This document shows positions 53,541 to 62,701 of a stretch of 62,930 bases of DNA, piece after piece. The notes under the pieces were generated by a model. It was given only the letters and a program-made list of their open reading frames with translations, did no database searches and was not told the DNA's origin. The translations under genes and the position numbers were made by a program. The DNA is taken from positions 1 to 62,930 of the forward strand of contig NZ_VMHE01000013.1 in the NCBI RefSeq assembly GCF_007559425.1, read 5' to 3'. This stretch comes from Allobacillus salarius. GTDB taxonomy: Bacteria > Bacillota > Bacilli > Bacillales > Alkalibacillaceae. Position 1 is the first letter of the stretch; every line of letters starts with the position of its first letter.

Positions 53541-54229
53541 ATTCTCAAGAATTAATTAAACTGAATAACGAAAAACGAGAAATGTTGAATGAAGAAAACG
53601 AAAAATATTATGAAGACATGCTGGTCTACCTTCGTTTATCATTTCTAAAATCGGAACAGGAAACTGAGGAGTTATTAAATGAGCTTCTTGATCATTTGTT
53701 GGAAGCTCAAGAAGAAGGCAAAGAATTCACTGAGGTGTTCGGTGACAATCCGAAACAGTATGCGAATGAGTTGCTTGGAGAAATACCGAAATCAATGACA
53801 AAAGAACGGTTCAATCTATTTTTGCTAGGAAGTTTTTCATTTTTTGCGTCCGTGCTCATATTTAACGGATTAATTGATACGATTATGTATTATATTTTTG
53901 GTAAAGGAAGCCCGATGGATGAAATCTTTCTTGGCACGGCCATCGTCAAATCCACACTCTCCTTGTTCATAGCATTCTTCTTTTTATTTGTCATTACTGA
54001 ATATTTAAAGTGGTCAACATTTAAGGACCTCAATAAGTACTTGGATTTCTTTTATTTATGGTTAATTAGCGTTTTTAGTATTGGAGTTTTCTTTATACCA
54101 ATTTACTTTATGCCTAATTTTGGTGAATCATTTGAAGTTCCGGTTTATAGTTATTTAATTTTAGGACTCATGTTAGGACTTATCGTCTATAGCATATTTA
54201 AATTTAATGGAAAAAGTAAAAAAGCGTAG
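53537..54229 (+). CDS. DUF1129-like membrane protein
   Basis: The 230-residue product has a soluble, acidic N-terminal helical part (1-95, with a LLNELLDHLLEAQEEGK segment) and four transmembrane helices. PadR genes are often followed by such DUF1700/DUF1129 proteins, and the pair is co-translated here. Function unknown. Confidence 0.82.
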   Translation: MNSQELIKLNNEKREMLNEENEKYYEDMLVYLRLSFLKSEQETEELLNELLDHLLEAQEEGKEFTEVFGDNPKQYANELLGEIPKSMTKERFNLFLLGSFSFFASVLIFNGLIDTIMYYIFGKGSPMDEIFLGTAIVKSTLSLFIAFFFLFVITEYLKWSTFKDLNKYLDFFYLWLISVFSIGVFFIPIYFMPNFGESFEVPVYSYLILGLMLGLIVYSIFKFNGKSKKA

Positions 54230-54260
54230 CGAGACTCACATTATGGGTAGGGTAGGAATC

Positions 54261-54592
54261 TGATAAAGTATAGTAGAGGCGCTATAAATACTTGAACGAG
54301 TAGAAAAATATGTCGCAAAGTCGAATAGAAGCGCTCTATCCTCCCGAATAATCATAAAAAGAGATCGCAAAGTCGAATAGAAGCGCTCTATTCTCCCGAG
54401 TGATTATAAAAAGAGATCGCAAAGTCGAATAGAAGCGCTCTATCCTCCCGAGTGATTATAAAAAGAGATCGCAAAGTCGAATAGAAGCGCTCTATTCTCC
54501 CGAGTGATCATAAAAAGAGATTGAAAAGTCGAATAGAAGTGTTCTATCCTCCCGAGTGATCCTAAAAAGAGATCGCAAAGTCGCTCTGGCTA
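54261..54592. repeat. 52-bp tandem array, 6 units plus a partial one
   Basis: Units start at 54261 (degenerate), 54313, 54365, 54417, 54469, 54521 and 54573 (partial), each exactly 52 bp. The core aagtcgaatagaagcgctct contains a near-palindrome atagaagcgctctat. The second half (cccgagtgattataaaaaga) is also conserved. The array fills the gap between the convergent DUF1129-like and mscS-type genes. Confidence 0.9.
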
Positions 54593-54605
54593 AGAATGCA
54601 TATTC

Positions 54606-54636
54606 AAAAAAGCACCAGCCGGTCAGCTGGTGCTTC
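54606..54636 (-). terminator. Terminator after the mscS-type gene
   Basis: The stem aagcaccagc/gctggtgctt is followed by T on the minus strand. Confidence 0.88.
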
Positions 54637-54641
54637 ATACA

Positions 54642-55769
54642 TTAATTTTCCCCTTTGTTTGAGGGAACTTTTTTCACTTTTAATGGATTTCTTTTAACAG
54701 AACCTTCTTCTTCTACACGCAAAGATTGTGCTGGAACAGCGACTTTAACGTTTTCTTTGCTGAGGATATCAAGAATTTTAAAGTTGATTTCTTCTTGAAT
54801 AGCTAAAAATTCTCCCCAGTCAGTCGTTTTCGTAAAGAAGTACAACATAACATTTAAACTATCGGTTTCGTACCGAGTAAAATTCACAAAAATTGTTTCT
54901 GGATGAATATCTGGGTGGTTCTCTACATAGCTGCGAATTTGTTTGATCGAATGTTCAAGTTTTTCTTTCGGTGTGTGGGAGCTGATTTTCAGATCATAAC
55001 TAATTTGTCGTTTGCCCATCTTACTCCAGTTCGTAATCGGTTCATTCGAGAGAGTTGCGTTTGGTATGATGACGACTGAGTCGGCAAAAGTACGTATAGC
55101 CGTGCTTCGAAATGTAATATCTTCAACGGTCCCTTCGACACTCGGCGTCATAATCCAATCTCCTAGTGTAAAAGGTTTTTCCGTAATGATGACAACCCCA
55201 CCGAATAAGTTTTTAATGACTTCTTGAGCCGCAAGCGCAAAGGCTAAACCACCGAGACCTAACCCAGCGACGAATCCATTGACATCGTACCCAAACACTT
55301 GTGCAATAATCGAGATACTAATCGCAACGATGACGAAACGGAGTACTTTCGTCAGGAAGGGAACGAGAATTTCATCGATTTTGTTATCTGAATACTCGTT
55401 GATTTTTTTAAATACCTCAGATGTTCCCGATGATAAGTTCCATAATCCCCACGTGATTAGAACGATAATTGCCGCCCGAATCAATCGGCGAAATGATTCG
55501 TGGCCTTCATTAAAATATGGAAAATACTCTAATGCCACATAGGTTCCGATGATGACAATAAGCCAACGCATCGGTTTCTCAAAGGCATATAATACATTTT
55601 TAAATAGCGATGTAGGGCTTTTGTTCGCTATTTTTAAAATGAGTTTGAATATATATTTAGTGAATATTTTCCGAAATATAGAAAATACAAAAAAGATTCC
55701 TATCGTGATTGCGATGGATTTTAAAACATCGAAATCATCCAGTTGCTTTAAAAATGACCAATCAATCAA
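54642..55769 (-). CDS. Mechanosensitive channel of the MscS family (YhdY-like)
   Basis: The 375-residue product has four or five transmembrane helices; the pore helix is GLGLGGLAFALAAQEVIKNL, and the beta domain follows (GDWIMTPSVEGTVEDITFRS, IPNATLSN). MscS channels release solutes on hypo-osmotic shock. The start is TTG, 8 bases after aaaaggag. A basic C-terminal tail ends the protein. Confidence 0.9.
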   Translation of the reverse strand: MIDWSFLKQLDDFDVLKSIAITIGIFFVFSIFRKIFTKYIFKLILKIANKSPTSLFKNVLYAFEKPMRWLIVIIGTYVALEYFPYFNEGHESFRRLIRAAIIVLITWGLWNLSSGTSEVFKKINEYSDNKIDEILVPFLTKVLRFVIVAISISIIAQVFGYDVNGFVAGLGLGGLAFALAAQEVIKNLFGGVVIITEKPFTLGDWIMTPSVEGTVEDITFRSTAIRTFADSVVIIPNATLSNEPITNWSKMGKRQISYDLKISSHTPKEKLEHSIKQIRSYVENHPDIHPETIFVNFTRYETDSLNVMLYFFTKTTDWGEFLAIQEEINFKILDILSKENVKVAVPAQSLRVEEEGSVKRNPLKVKKVPSNKGEN

Positions 55770-55859
55770 GGTGAAGTCTCCTTTTCAATCAAGATTCATA
55801 GTAATAGTTTGTTCGATACGGAGGTTTACGTCAAACATTTTCCTGGCTGAACAGGGTAT

Positions 55860-55896
55860 AAAAATGCCTCAAAAGCCGGTTGGCTCTCGAGGCATA
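55860..55896 (-). terminator. Terminator after the DUF6612-like lipoprotein gene
   Basis: The stem atgcctc.../...gaggcat with inner agccaaccggct pairing is followed by T on the minus strand. Confidence 0.82.
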
Positions 55897-55907
55897 AGTT
55901 CAGTTCT

Positions 55908-56846
55908 CTAGAATCCTTGCATTTGTAACATTTGAAGTTCTTCTGGAGTGATAATTTCTTCTTCTTCAGGATTAATCGAAAATTCGACATCTCCGTTAAT
56001 GTTTTCGTATGTTGTATCAAATGTTAAATCGATACGCATGTCTTCACCGTTTTCACTTACTTCCACATCAGCAACGAATGTTTGATTTTTGATCAAATCG
56101 TCGTCGATTGTCAGTTGAAGTTCTGATTTGTGAATGGTCGTTTGCTCTGCAGCTTCTTCCAGGTCAGCTCTCATTTGTTCAATTTCTTCTCCGCTGAGTG
56201 CATCACCAGACAATTCGCCACTTTTTTCAACTAAGCTAATCAAGTCTTCTTTTGTTAATTGAATTGTATATACATCGTCTTCTTTTGAAAAGTCATCTTC
56301 GCTCTTTTCATTTAAGATGTCTTTAATAATTTGCTGTGCTTGAGCCGTTAATTCCTCCGGATCAATTTGCTCTTCAGTACCTTGTGCTTGTTCCAATTCA
56401 GCTAAATCAACTTCAAGTAATTTTCCGTTCAACTCTTGTGGTATCGGAAACATCATGCCAAAGTTTTCAACTAAGCTGTCTGTACGGATGTAAATTTTCT
56501 CACTTTCAAGATCTTGCAAGAAAGGTACACTTAAGTTAATTGACATTGGTGCCATTTGGCCACTTAAGTTAAATGTCACTTGTTGCTTTCCAGCATCTTT
56601 ATCATAGACACTATCGAAGCTAATTTCCATATCATTGATCATCTGTAAGTATGGATCGACAGTTGGGTCGCTAAAGTTTCCTTCTAAATTAATGTCTACG
56701 TTACTGACCGACTCAAAGCTAGTCGCCTCAACTGTATTCTTGAATGCTTCAACGACTTGCTCTTTCTCACTTTTATCATCCCCGCTGTTACAAGCCGCCA
56801 AAATCAAGACTGACAGTAAAAGCAATGTTCCTATAATTCTTTTCAT
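55908..56846 (-). CDS. Secreted lipoprotein (DUF6612-like)
   Basis: The 312-residue product has a signal peptide with lipobox LAAC (Cys 19) and an alternating beta-rich body (INLEGNFSDP, VTFNLSGQMA, KIYIRTD, DDVYTIQLTKEDL, ELQLTIDDDLI). It resembles the DUF6612 lipoproteins of Bacillus, which have the concave LolA-like sheet. Acidic overall, function unknown. Confidence 0.82.
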   Translation of the reverse strand: MKRIIGTLLLLSVLILAACNSGDDKSEKEQVVEAFKNTVEATSFESVSNVDINLEGNFSDPTVDPYLQMINDMEISFDSVYDKDAGKQQVTFNLSGQMAPMSINLSVPFLQDLESEKIYIRTDSLVENFGMMFPIPQELNGKLLEVDLAELEQAQGTEEQIDPEELTAQAQQIIKDILNEKSEDDFSKEDDVYTIQLTKEDLISLVEKSGELSGDALSGEEIEQMRADLEEAAEQTTIHKSELQLTIDDDLIKNQTFVADVEVSENGEDMRIDLTFDTTYENINGDVEFSINPEEEEIITPEELQMLQMQGF

Positions 56847-57025
56847 GAAAAATAGACCCCCTTAATATTCCTATATAATTATAGTAGCATATTTTTCTAC
56901 AAAAAAACTTTTAAACTAACAAATTATTTTGTAACGATGAAAATTATAAACTACGGTTATATTTGTATGCGAACAGTAAAGGGGGTATGCCTGTCACGCA
57001 GTACTATTACATATATTTTATCCCG

Positions 57026-57430
57026 TTATTCCCTATGACCAACGTTTATCTTATTTTTTGTTTGAACATGTTCATTTTTTGCATCAGTGCGTGCTTGTAC
57101 ATAGTAGACACCTTCTTCGTCAAAATAAAATCCAGCTGTATAAATACCTTCTCCTTGGTGTTCACCTTTCACGACTTCTCTGTCGCTTTCACCATCAGCC
57201 ATCCAAATTTCGAACATCATTTGATCCGTTTCTTTTAGTGGTTCGCCTTCATAATAAATTTGGGATTTCAAGGGATGTTGGCCAACATTCATTTCGTTGT
57301 CCATTTGAATCTCAATAATCACTTTGTTCATTGGTGTAATTTCATCTTCACTAGCAACTTGGTCATCTCCACATGCGGTAAAGAATGATAGCGAGGCAAT
57401 CAAGAAAATTAACTGTAAAATTCTTTTCAT
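57026..57430 (-). CDS. FixH/YtkA-like lipoprotein
   Basis: The 134-residue product has lipobox FTAC (Cys 20) and an immunoglobulin-like domain (VIIEIQMDNEMNVGQHPLKSQ, IWMADGESDREVV, GEGIYTAGFYFDEEGVYYVQ). This matches YtkA/FixH-type domains, sometimes linked to copper or redox handling. Ribosome site ggagg. Confidence 0.8.
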   Translation of the reverse strand: MKRILQLIFLIASLSFFTACGDDQVASEDEITPMNKVIIEIQMDNEMNVGQHPLKSQIYYEGEPLKETDQMMFEIWMADGESDREVVKGEHQGEGIYTAGFYFDEEGVYYVQARTDAKNEHVQTKNKINVGHRE

Positions 57431-57561
57431 CGGACATCAACCTCCTATCTGGAAATTTACCCTAAACGTCAAAACCCAACCATTAATACAAAGATTTTTG
57501 CATTTTGTTTCTTTTCAGTTAAGATTAATAATTAGAAGGTATTCGAGGAGGAGTCGATCTG

Positions 57562-57711
57562 GTGGAAGACCATAAGTATAAGGATGGACGAAAAAAGTCT
57601 GAGAAGAAGCGGGAAACAAATAATCCTTGGTTGGAACTTTTGGTTAACTTTGGCGATTTACTTCTTTACCTGCCACGCTTGGTCATGTCTATTGTAAAGA
57701 ATATTTGGTAA
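57562..57711 (+). CDS. Small basic protein, 49 residues
   Basis: A short frame starts MEDHKYKDGRKKSEKKRE and ends in an amphipathic or membrane-bound helix (LLLYLPRLVMSIVKNIW). The GTG start has ggaggag 8 bases ahead. It lies 28 bases before the amidase gene and may be co-transcribed. The strong site and compositional shape argue for a real gene; the family is not recognised. Confidence 0.65.
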   Translation: MEDHKYKDGRKKSEKKRETNNPWLELLVNFGDLLLYLPRLVMSIVKNIW

Positions 57712-57739
57712 ATCAATATGCTGATGGGAGAGGGAATTG

Positions 57740-59161
57740 ATGAAAAACTTTGAGGAATTATTAGAAAAAGATGCACTTGGACAAAAAAAGCTTTTGGATG
57801 AAAAGAAAATTACCGCAAAAGAATTAACCGACTTTTACATACAACAAATACAAACTTACAACCCGACGTTGAATGCGGTCGTCCATGAAATGTTTGATGA
57901 AGCGAAAGAACAAGTTAAACATGTTGATCTAGCTGCAAGCCCTGTTGCCGGATTGCCATTTTTAATTAAAGATTTGAATGCGATTAAAAATCAGCCGTTA
58001 ACAAGTGGCTCGAAGCTTCATGAAGATGTGGTTGCACCAGAGAATGATGAGCTCGTGGATCGTTATGAGAAAGCGGGGCTTGTGTTTTTAGGAAAAACGA
58101 ATACACCGGAATTTGGATTTTTGCCAACGACGGAGCCGACTTTATTTGGACCGACGAAGAATCCGTGGGCGTTAGACCGATCACCAGGTGGTTCCAGTGG
58201 TGGCACGTCAGCTGCAGTAGCGGCTGGACTCGTTCCTTTTGCACATGGAAATGATGGAGGAGGGTCATTGCGGATTCCAGCTTCTGCAACCGGCTTATTT
58301 GGATTCAAACCGAGCCGAGGTCGACTGCCATACCCACCATACATTAACCATTTTCCGATCAACCATGCGATTACCCGTTCGGTTCGTGATAGTGCAGCTT
58401 TATTGGATGTTTTAAATGGTGGTGTGCCGCGATCTTTGTATCCTTCTTTCAAGAAGCGCACAGACTTTGCGGAGAAATCACAGCAATCTCCAGGCAAGCT
58501 AAAAATTGCGGTCACTTATGATGCAGGTGGAAAAGTAGAGCTTGATGCTGAGACAAGAAAAAATCTTGATCAATCCGTTCAATTAATGAAAGACTTGGGC
58601 CATGAAGTTGTCGAAGCAACGCCGGCTTACGACTATGAAGGTGTAGCTCATGCATTCATTAATATTTGGTTGTCGACAGGCTCGGTCATGATTAAACATA
58701 TGGGACAAATGGTTGGTAAAGAAGTCACGCGTGAAAATGTCGAACCGCTTTCCTATGAAATTATGAAGTACGGCCAAAATATTTCGGCGGCTGAATATGA
58801 GGAAGCACGGGTGTTTGCTGCGATTGAATCCGAAAAGATTATGTCTTTTTTCCAGGAATATGATGTTTGGATGACGCCGACGATGAATCAGCTTCCGAAG
58901 AAAACAGGTGAAGAGAAAGACGTGACAGAGGCATTTGGACCAATGCTTGAAAACATGTTGAACTACAATCCGTTCATGCCACTTGCGAACGCTACTGGAC
59001 AACCGGCGATGAGTGTTCCAACGCACTGGACAGAGGAAGGAATACCTGTCGGAACACACTTCTTTGGACGTTTAGGGGAAGATGAATTATTATTCCAGCT
59101 GGCGCATCAAATTGAAAAAGAACAACCGTGGTTCCATAAATACAAAGAAATTAAACTATAA
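57740..59161 (+). CDS. Amidase (amidase-signature family)
   Basis: The 473-residue product has the Ser-Ser-Lys triad: Lys in LPFLIKDLN (about 76), cis-Ser and Ser in SPGGSSGGTSAAVAAG (about 150-165). It resembles 6-aminohexanoate-cyclic-dimer hydrolase-like and GatA-like amidases; GatB and GatC are not nearby, so a tRNA role is unlikely. ATG at 57740 after ggagaggga. Substrate unknown. Confidence 0.9.
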   Translation: MKNFEELLEKDALGQKKLLDEKKITAKELTDFYIQQIQTYNPTLNAVVHEMFDEAKEQVKHVDLAASPVAGLPFLIKDLNAIKNQPLTSGSKLHEDVVAPENDELVDRYEKAGLVFLGKTNTPEFGFLPTTEPTLFGPTKNPWALDRSPGGSSGGTSAAVAAGLVPFAHGNDGGGSLRIPASATGLFGFKPSRGRLPYPPYINHFPINHAITRSVRDSAALLDVLNGGVPRSLYPSFKKRTDFAEKSQQSPGKLKIAVTYDAGGKVELDAETRKNLDQSVQLMKDLGHEVVEATPAYDYEGVAHAFINIWLSTGSVMIKHMGQMVGKEVTRENVEPLSYEIMKYGQNISAAEYEEARVFAAIESEKIMSFFQEYDVWMTPTMNQLPKKTGEEKDVTEAFGPMLENMLNYNPFMPLANATGQPAMSVPTHWTEEGIPVGTHFFGRLGEDELLFQLAHQIEKEQPWFHKYKEIKL

Positions 59162-59170
59162 GTTAACTCT

Positions 59171-59211
59171 ACCTCTTGCTTGAACAGACTGTTCGGGCGA
59201 GAGGTTTTTTA
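59171..59211. terminator. Bidirectional terminator
   Basis: The stem acctcttgcttgaac/gttcgggcgagaggt (G-U pairs) is followed by six T and lies between convergent genes. Confidence 0.85.
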
Positions 59212-59212
59212 T

Positions 59213-59662
59213 TTATTCGACCGCTTCTTTTACGATGCGAACTAATTTTTCGCGAAATATTTCTCTTTCTTCGCCGGTGAACGGTTTAGGTCCTTTAAAT
59301 CGTTGACCGCTTTTTCGTGCTTGTTGATTTAAATAGCGTGAAGTCAACAACCGGTCAATATTTTCATGAGTATATAAAAAGCCTTTGTGGTGCATGGCCG
59401 AACATCCTTTTGATAGTACTAATGAAGCCAACCCATAATCTTGGGTAATGATTAAATCTCCGGCATTTGCCAATTGCATCACTTTATAATCCGCCGCTTC
59501 ACTTTCTGAATCTACATACACCGTTTCAACAAAACTTGGGTACTGTTCAGCCGAAAAATGGGCGTAACTCATCACGAGCAAAACCCCTAACCCAAATTCA
59601 TTCGCAACCTCAATGACCTCGCTTTTTACTGGACTTGCATCAGCATCAACGATAATTTTCAT
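59213..59662 (-). CDS. YaiI/YqxD family protein (DUF188)
   Basis: The 149-residue product has a PIN-like fold with IIVDADASPVKSEV, YVDSESEAADYKVM and DLIITQDYGLASLVL. UPF0178 proteins are widespread; a nuclease role has been proposed from the fold only. Ribosome site aaggaga. Confidence 0.92.
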   Translation of the reverse strand: MKIIVDADASPVKSEVIEVANEFGLGVLLVMSYAHFSAEQYPSFVETVYVDSESEAADYKVMQLANAGDLIITQDYGLASLVLSKGCSAMHHKGFLYTHENIDRLLTSRYLNQQARKSGQRFKGPKPFTGEEREIFREKLVRIVKEAVE

Positions 59663-59748
59663 TGTTTTCTCTCCTTACAATGCGACTAAGGCGCATATAT
59701 GTATATGTTGCACGGGTTCTTCTTTAATATTGAACGATTCAAAAGTCG

Positions 59749-59813
59749 TTGACAAGATGAATCCATCCATATATAGTTATAATATACCTAGTGCATTAGT
59801 GCAGTAATGTACT
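59749..59813 (+). promoter_or_regulatory. Promoter and operator of the GntR-ABC unit
   Basis: TTGACA (59749-59754) and TATAGT (59772-59777) are 17 bases apart. The inverted repeat AGTGCATTA...TAATGTACT (59790-59798, 59805-59813) lies just downstream of the -10, over the likely start of transcription. YtrA-type GntR repressors bind such sites near their own promoter. Confidence 0.75.
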
Positions 59814-59850
59814 GATTCTAAATTAGATACATAAAGTGAGGTGGGAGGAT

Positions 59851-60231
59851 TTGTTAGATCATGCAAGCAATAAGCCGATTTATATTCAAATTGCTGAATG
59901 GTTGGAGAATGAAATTTTATCTGGGCGTGTAGAGGCTGGTGAAAAAATTTATTCACAATATCAGCTTGCCGATCGTTTCAATATCAATCCTGCCACCGCT
60001 GCAAAGGGACTGAATTTGCTTGCTGAGGAAGAGATTGTTCATAAGCGAAGAGGTCTCGGGATGTTTGTCGAGGAAAAGGCAGTAAACATCATTAAAGAAA
60101 AGCGTAAAAATAAAACGTTGAAGCGGATGTTGCGAGAGATCGTTAAAGAGGCAAATTACTTGGATGTTTCGATGGATGAGTTAAGTGAAATGTTACGGAA
60201 AATTCATGAAGAAGAGAGGGAAGAAGAATGA
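59851..60231 (+). CDS. GntR-family regulator (YtrA/YhcF type)
   Basis: The 126-residue product has an N-terminal winged helix (KPIYIQIAEWLENEILSG, YQLADRFNINPATAAKGLNLL) and only a short helical tail, as in the YtrA subfamily that controls ABC transporters. A TTG at 59851 is proposed because gaggtgg lies 6 bases ahead; the GTG at 59836 has no site. It overlaps the ABC gene by 4 bases. Confidence 0.88.
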   Translation: MLDHASNKPIYIQIAEWLENEILSGRVEAGEKIYSQYQLADRFNINPATAAKGLNLLAEEEIVHKRRGLGMFVEEKAVNIIKEKRKNKTLKRMLREIVKEANYLDVSMDELSEMLRKIHEEEREEE

Positions 60232-61124
60232 CGGTAATAGATGTTCGGGGATTAACAAAACAATACGGCGGGCTACATGCATTGAATGCAATCAATTTTT
60301 CCATTGAAGAAAATGAAATAATCGGTTTAATCGGAAGAAATGGTGCAGGGAAATCGACATTGCTGAAATGTTTAGCTGGATATTATCATCCGACGGACGG
60401 ACAGGTGCGTGTCCTTGGAGAAGATCCGTTTGATAGCTTATTCGTTTCGGAGAATTTAATCTTTGTTGATGACGAAATGAGCTTTTCTTCAGAAATTACT
60501 CTAGCGGATATTTTACAAACAGCTGCCCGGTTTTATCCGAATTGGGATCAAACATTAGCTCAACGGTTATTCGATTATTTTTCATTCCGACCGAACCAAT
60601 TGCATAGTGAGTTGTCAAAAGGAAAGAGGAGTACATTCAATATGATAATCGGTTTATGTGCGCGCACGAAAATTACGATTTTCGATGAACCGACAACAGG
60701 GATGGATTATTCTGTTCGTCAAGATTTTTACCGTGCATTATTGAAAGATTATATAAAGCATCCTCGGACAATTATTTTATCCAGTCATTTATTGAATGAA
60801 TTAGAGACAGTGTTGGAAACGATTTTATTGATCGATGAGGGTAGATTTGTCATCCAGGAATCGGTCGATCAGTTGAAAGAGAAAAGTTACGGGTTAACGG
60901 GTAGCGAGGAATCACTCAGTCATTTGCCTGGTGATGTCCAGATTTTACATGAGGAAGAATTGAGCGGAAATCAAGTGTATCAAGTGATTTTAGGCGATTT
61001 AACAGAAGAGACGAAGCTGCAACTGGAGAAAGAAGATGTTCGCTTTTCATCTGTTTCCATTGACGATGTTTGTTTGTATTTAACCAAAGCAAAACGAGGA
61101 GGGATCGATCATGTCTTTGAATAA
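60228..61124 (+). CDS. ABC transporter ATP-binding protein (YhcG/YtrB type)
   Basis: The 298-residue ATPase has Walker A GRNGAGKST, Walker B ITIFDEPTTGMD and SSHLLNEL; the signature reads LSKGKRS, usual in this subfamily. It probably works with the two membrane proteins that follow. In B. subtilis such YtrA-type units respond to cell-wall antibiotics. Confidence 0.9.
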   Translation: MTVIDVRGLTKQYGGLHALNAINFSIEENEIIGLIGRNGAGKSTLLKCLAGYYHPTDGQVRVLGEDPFDSLFVSENLIFVDDEMSFSSEITLADILQTAARFYPNWDQTLAQRLFDYFSFRPNQLHSELSKGKRSTFNMIIGLCARTKITIFDEPTTGMDYSVRQDFYRALLKDYIKHPRTIILSSHLLNELETVLETILLIDEGRFVIQESVDQLKEKSYGLTGSEESLSHLPGDVQILHEEELSGNQVYQVILGDLTEETKLQLEKEDVRFSSVSIDDVCLYLTKAKRGGIDHVFE

Positions 61125-61854
61125 AAAAACATGGCATTACATAACGCTTTCAACCAAGTTCAAAATTCAAATGAATTGGCATTTATTCAATATTTTGATT
61201 GGCCTTCTCGTGTTTGCGGTGCTCACATCAACTTTTGGTGGGAGTTCATCCTTTAGTGCAAGTGAATATGGTGAAGCGGATATTGACTATGTTTCTAGCG
61301 ATTTAGCTTTTGTTTTTGTGCTTATCTGGGCGTTCGTCGTCGGCTGGACATTGGCACGTCCTGCTTTTCGTGAAATGGATTTCAGCTTTGTATCCAATCG
61401 GTTCACAAGTCACATGTCATCGATTTTATATATCGGATTTGCGAGTGTAATTGGAGGATTGATTGGATTCTTTTCTATTTTTCTTGGAAAGGCCTTATAT
61501 TTTCTGTTTTATTCAACCGACTCCGTAATTATCGCCCAACCATATACAATCAAAGAAATCTTTATCGGCGCAATTGTTACCATCAGCTTAGCCTTCTTGC
61601 TTGCGACGGTCGGTTATTTCGTTGGAGAACTTGTAAATTGGAATCAAGCCTTTATATTCATTTTACCTGCATTGATTATTGGGAATATCGTTCTCGATAC
61701 GAAAATTGAAGGGACACTCGGGATTGGGCAACTCGTCATGATTTTTTCAATGGAAACGGAATGGTGGGTGCTGTTCTTGAAAGTACTAGGGTTCTCTATT
61801 CTCATTTATACAATCGTCATGCTCTTTACCAGACGAATGGAGGTGCGTACATGA
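61111..61854 (+). CDS. ABC transporter membrane protein
   Basis: The 247-residue product has six predicted transmembrane helices and no signal for secretion. It overlaps the ATPase gene by 14 bases and the next gene by 4, so it is the likely permease of the unit. Family not named with confidence. Confidence 0.8.
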   Translation: MSLNKKTWHYITLSTKFKIQMNWHLFNILIGLLVFAVLTSTFGGSSSFSASEYGEADIDYVSSDLAFVFVLIWAFVVGWTLARPAFREMDFSFVSNRFTSHMSSILYIGFASVIGGLIGFFSIFLGKALYFLFYSTDSVIIAQPYTIKEIFIGAIVTISLAFLLATVGYFVGELVNWNQAFIFILPALIIGNIVLDTKIEGTLGIGQLVMIFSMETEWWVLFLKVLGFSILIYTIVMLFTRRMEVRT

Positions 61855-62549
61855 CTGGAATGGCTATATTACCACTTATCTTGATAATTTTGTTGGCATA
61901 TTTTTTATTGAGAAGAACAAATAGAACTAAACGAAAAAAGAGTCGTGGAAAAAGAAACGTTTTCATTTATAGTGTGATTCTAGCTATGTCTATTGTTGTT
62001 TATTATATTTTTATTACCCAAGCGGATATAGAAGCGGCAGACATCAAGTTGCATTCGGACTATCGATCGACTTTGGATCAGTTATATGACGACCCACCAG
62101 TTTCATATGAAGAGATTGATGCGTTCACATTAGCAGGCAGATGGGAATATGAACTGAATCAAGAGTATGAAAACCTGGTTGTAGATTCGGAAAATGATAT
62201 TCGTATAAAGAGACGAGAAGATAATGAGCCAATAATTGAAATTGGATACTATCGACCATCAACATTCTATTTTCAAGGAATAGAGGTATCCGAGGACAAC
62301 ATCAAATATCCTGGTGTAACATTATTAGGTAAAGAATTGGCTCTTAACATTCCGCATGATCAATACTCGATATCAAGGACAATTATTTCAAAAGAAGAAT
62401 TTATCAATCACTACGTGAATCCTAATCAACCAACTGATCAAGAATTGCATAAGTTGAGTAACTTTTATTATCAAGGCTTTCAATTGATTGTACCGAAAGA
62501 TTTGGAAGTGGAACTACGAGGAGATGGGCTGTTGCAAGAGATTAAGTGA
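61851..62549 (+). CDS. Membrane protein with extracellular domain, last gene of the ABC unit
   Basis: The 232-residue product has two N-terminal transmembrane helices (about 4-17 and 34-52) separated by a very basic loop (RRTNRTKRKKSRGKR), then a soluble domain of about 175 residues on the outside. The domain is not recognised. It may sense or bind the ligand of the ABC transporter. The ATG at 61851 follows ggaggtg. Confidence 0.75.
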   Translation: MTGMAILPLILIILLAYFLLRRTNRTKRKKSRGKRNVFIYSVILAMSIVVYYIFITQADIEAADIKLHSDYRSTLDQLYDDPPVSYEEIDAFTLAGRWEYELNQEYENLVVDSENDIRIKRREDNEPIIEIGYYRPSTFYFQGIEVSEDNIKYPGVTLLGKELALNIPHDQYSISRTIISKEEFINHYVNPNQPTDQELHKLSNFYYQGFQLIVPKDLEVELRGDGLLQEIK

Positions 62550-62590
62550 CGATAAGAAGAAGTTGATCTAGTAATACTGGTTATTGAAAA

Positions 62591-62644
62591 CGGAAACGGC
62601 GGTAATTCCTGCATGTTGTGCAGGAGTTGTCGTCTCTTTTGTTT
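62591..62644 (+). terminator. Terminator after the GntR-ABC unit
   Basis: The stem cggcggtaattcctgca/tgcaggagttgtcgtc (with G-U pairs) is followed by tcttttgtttt. Confidence 0.82.
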
Positions 62645-62653
62645 TATCAACCG

Positions 62654-62695
62654 TTTATCGACAGCTAGAATTACTTTATCGGCAGAGTTATCCTT
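62654..62695 (-). repeat. 21-bp repeat remnant, 2 units (family B)
   Basis: TTTATCGACAGCTAGAA (62654) and TTTATCGGCAGAG (62675) are 21 bases apart; an extra tttatcaac lies 11 bases before. The first matches the complement of the units at 23434-23727. Confidence 0.65.
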
Positions 62696-62701
62696 GTGGA
62701 G

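Noticed and set aside
54261..54592. CRISPR array
   Set aside because: The 52-bp units are conserved along their whole length, with no unique spacers, and no cas gene is in the window. The 21-bp arrays have only 8 variable bases, too short for spacers.
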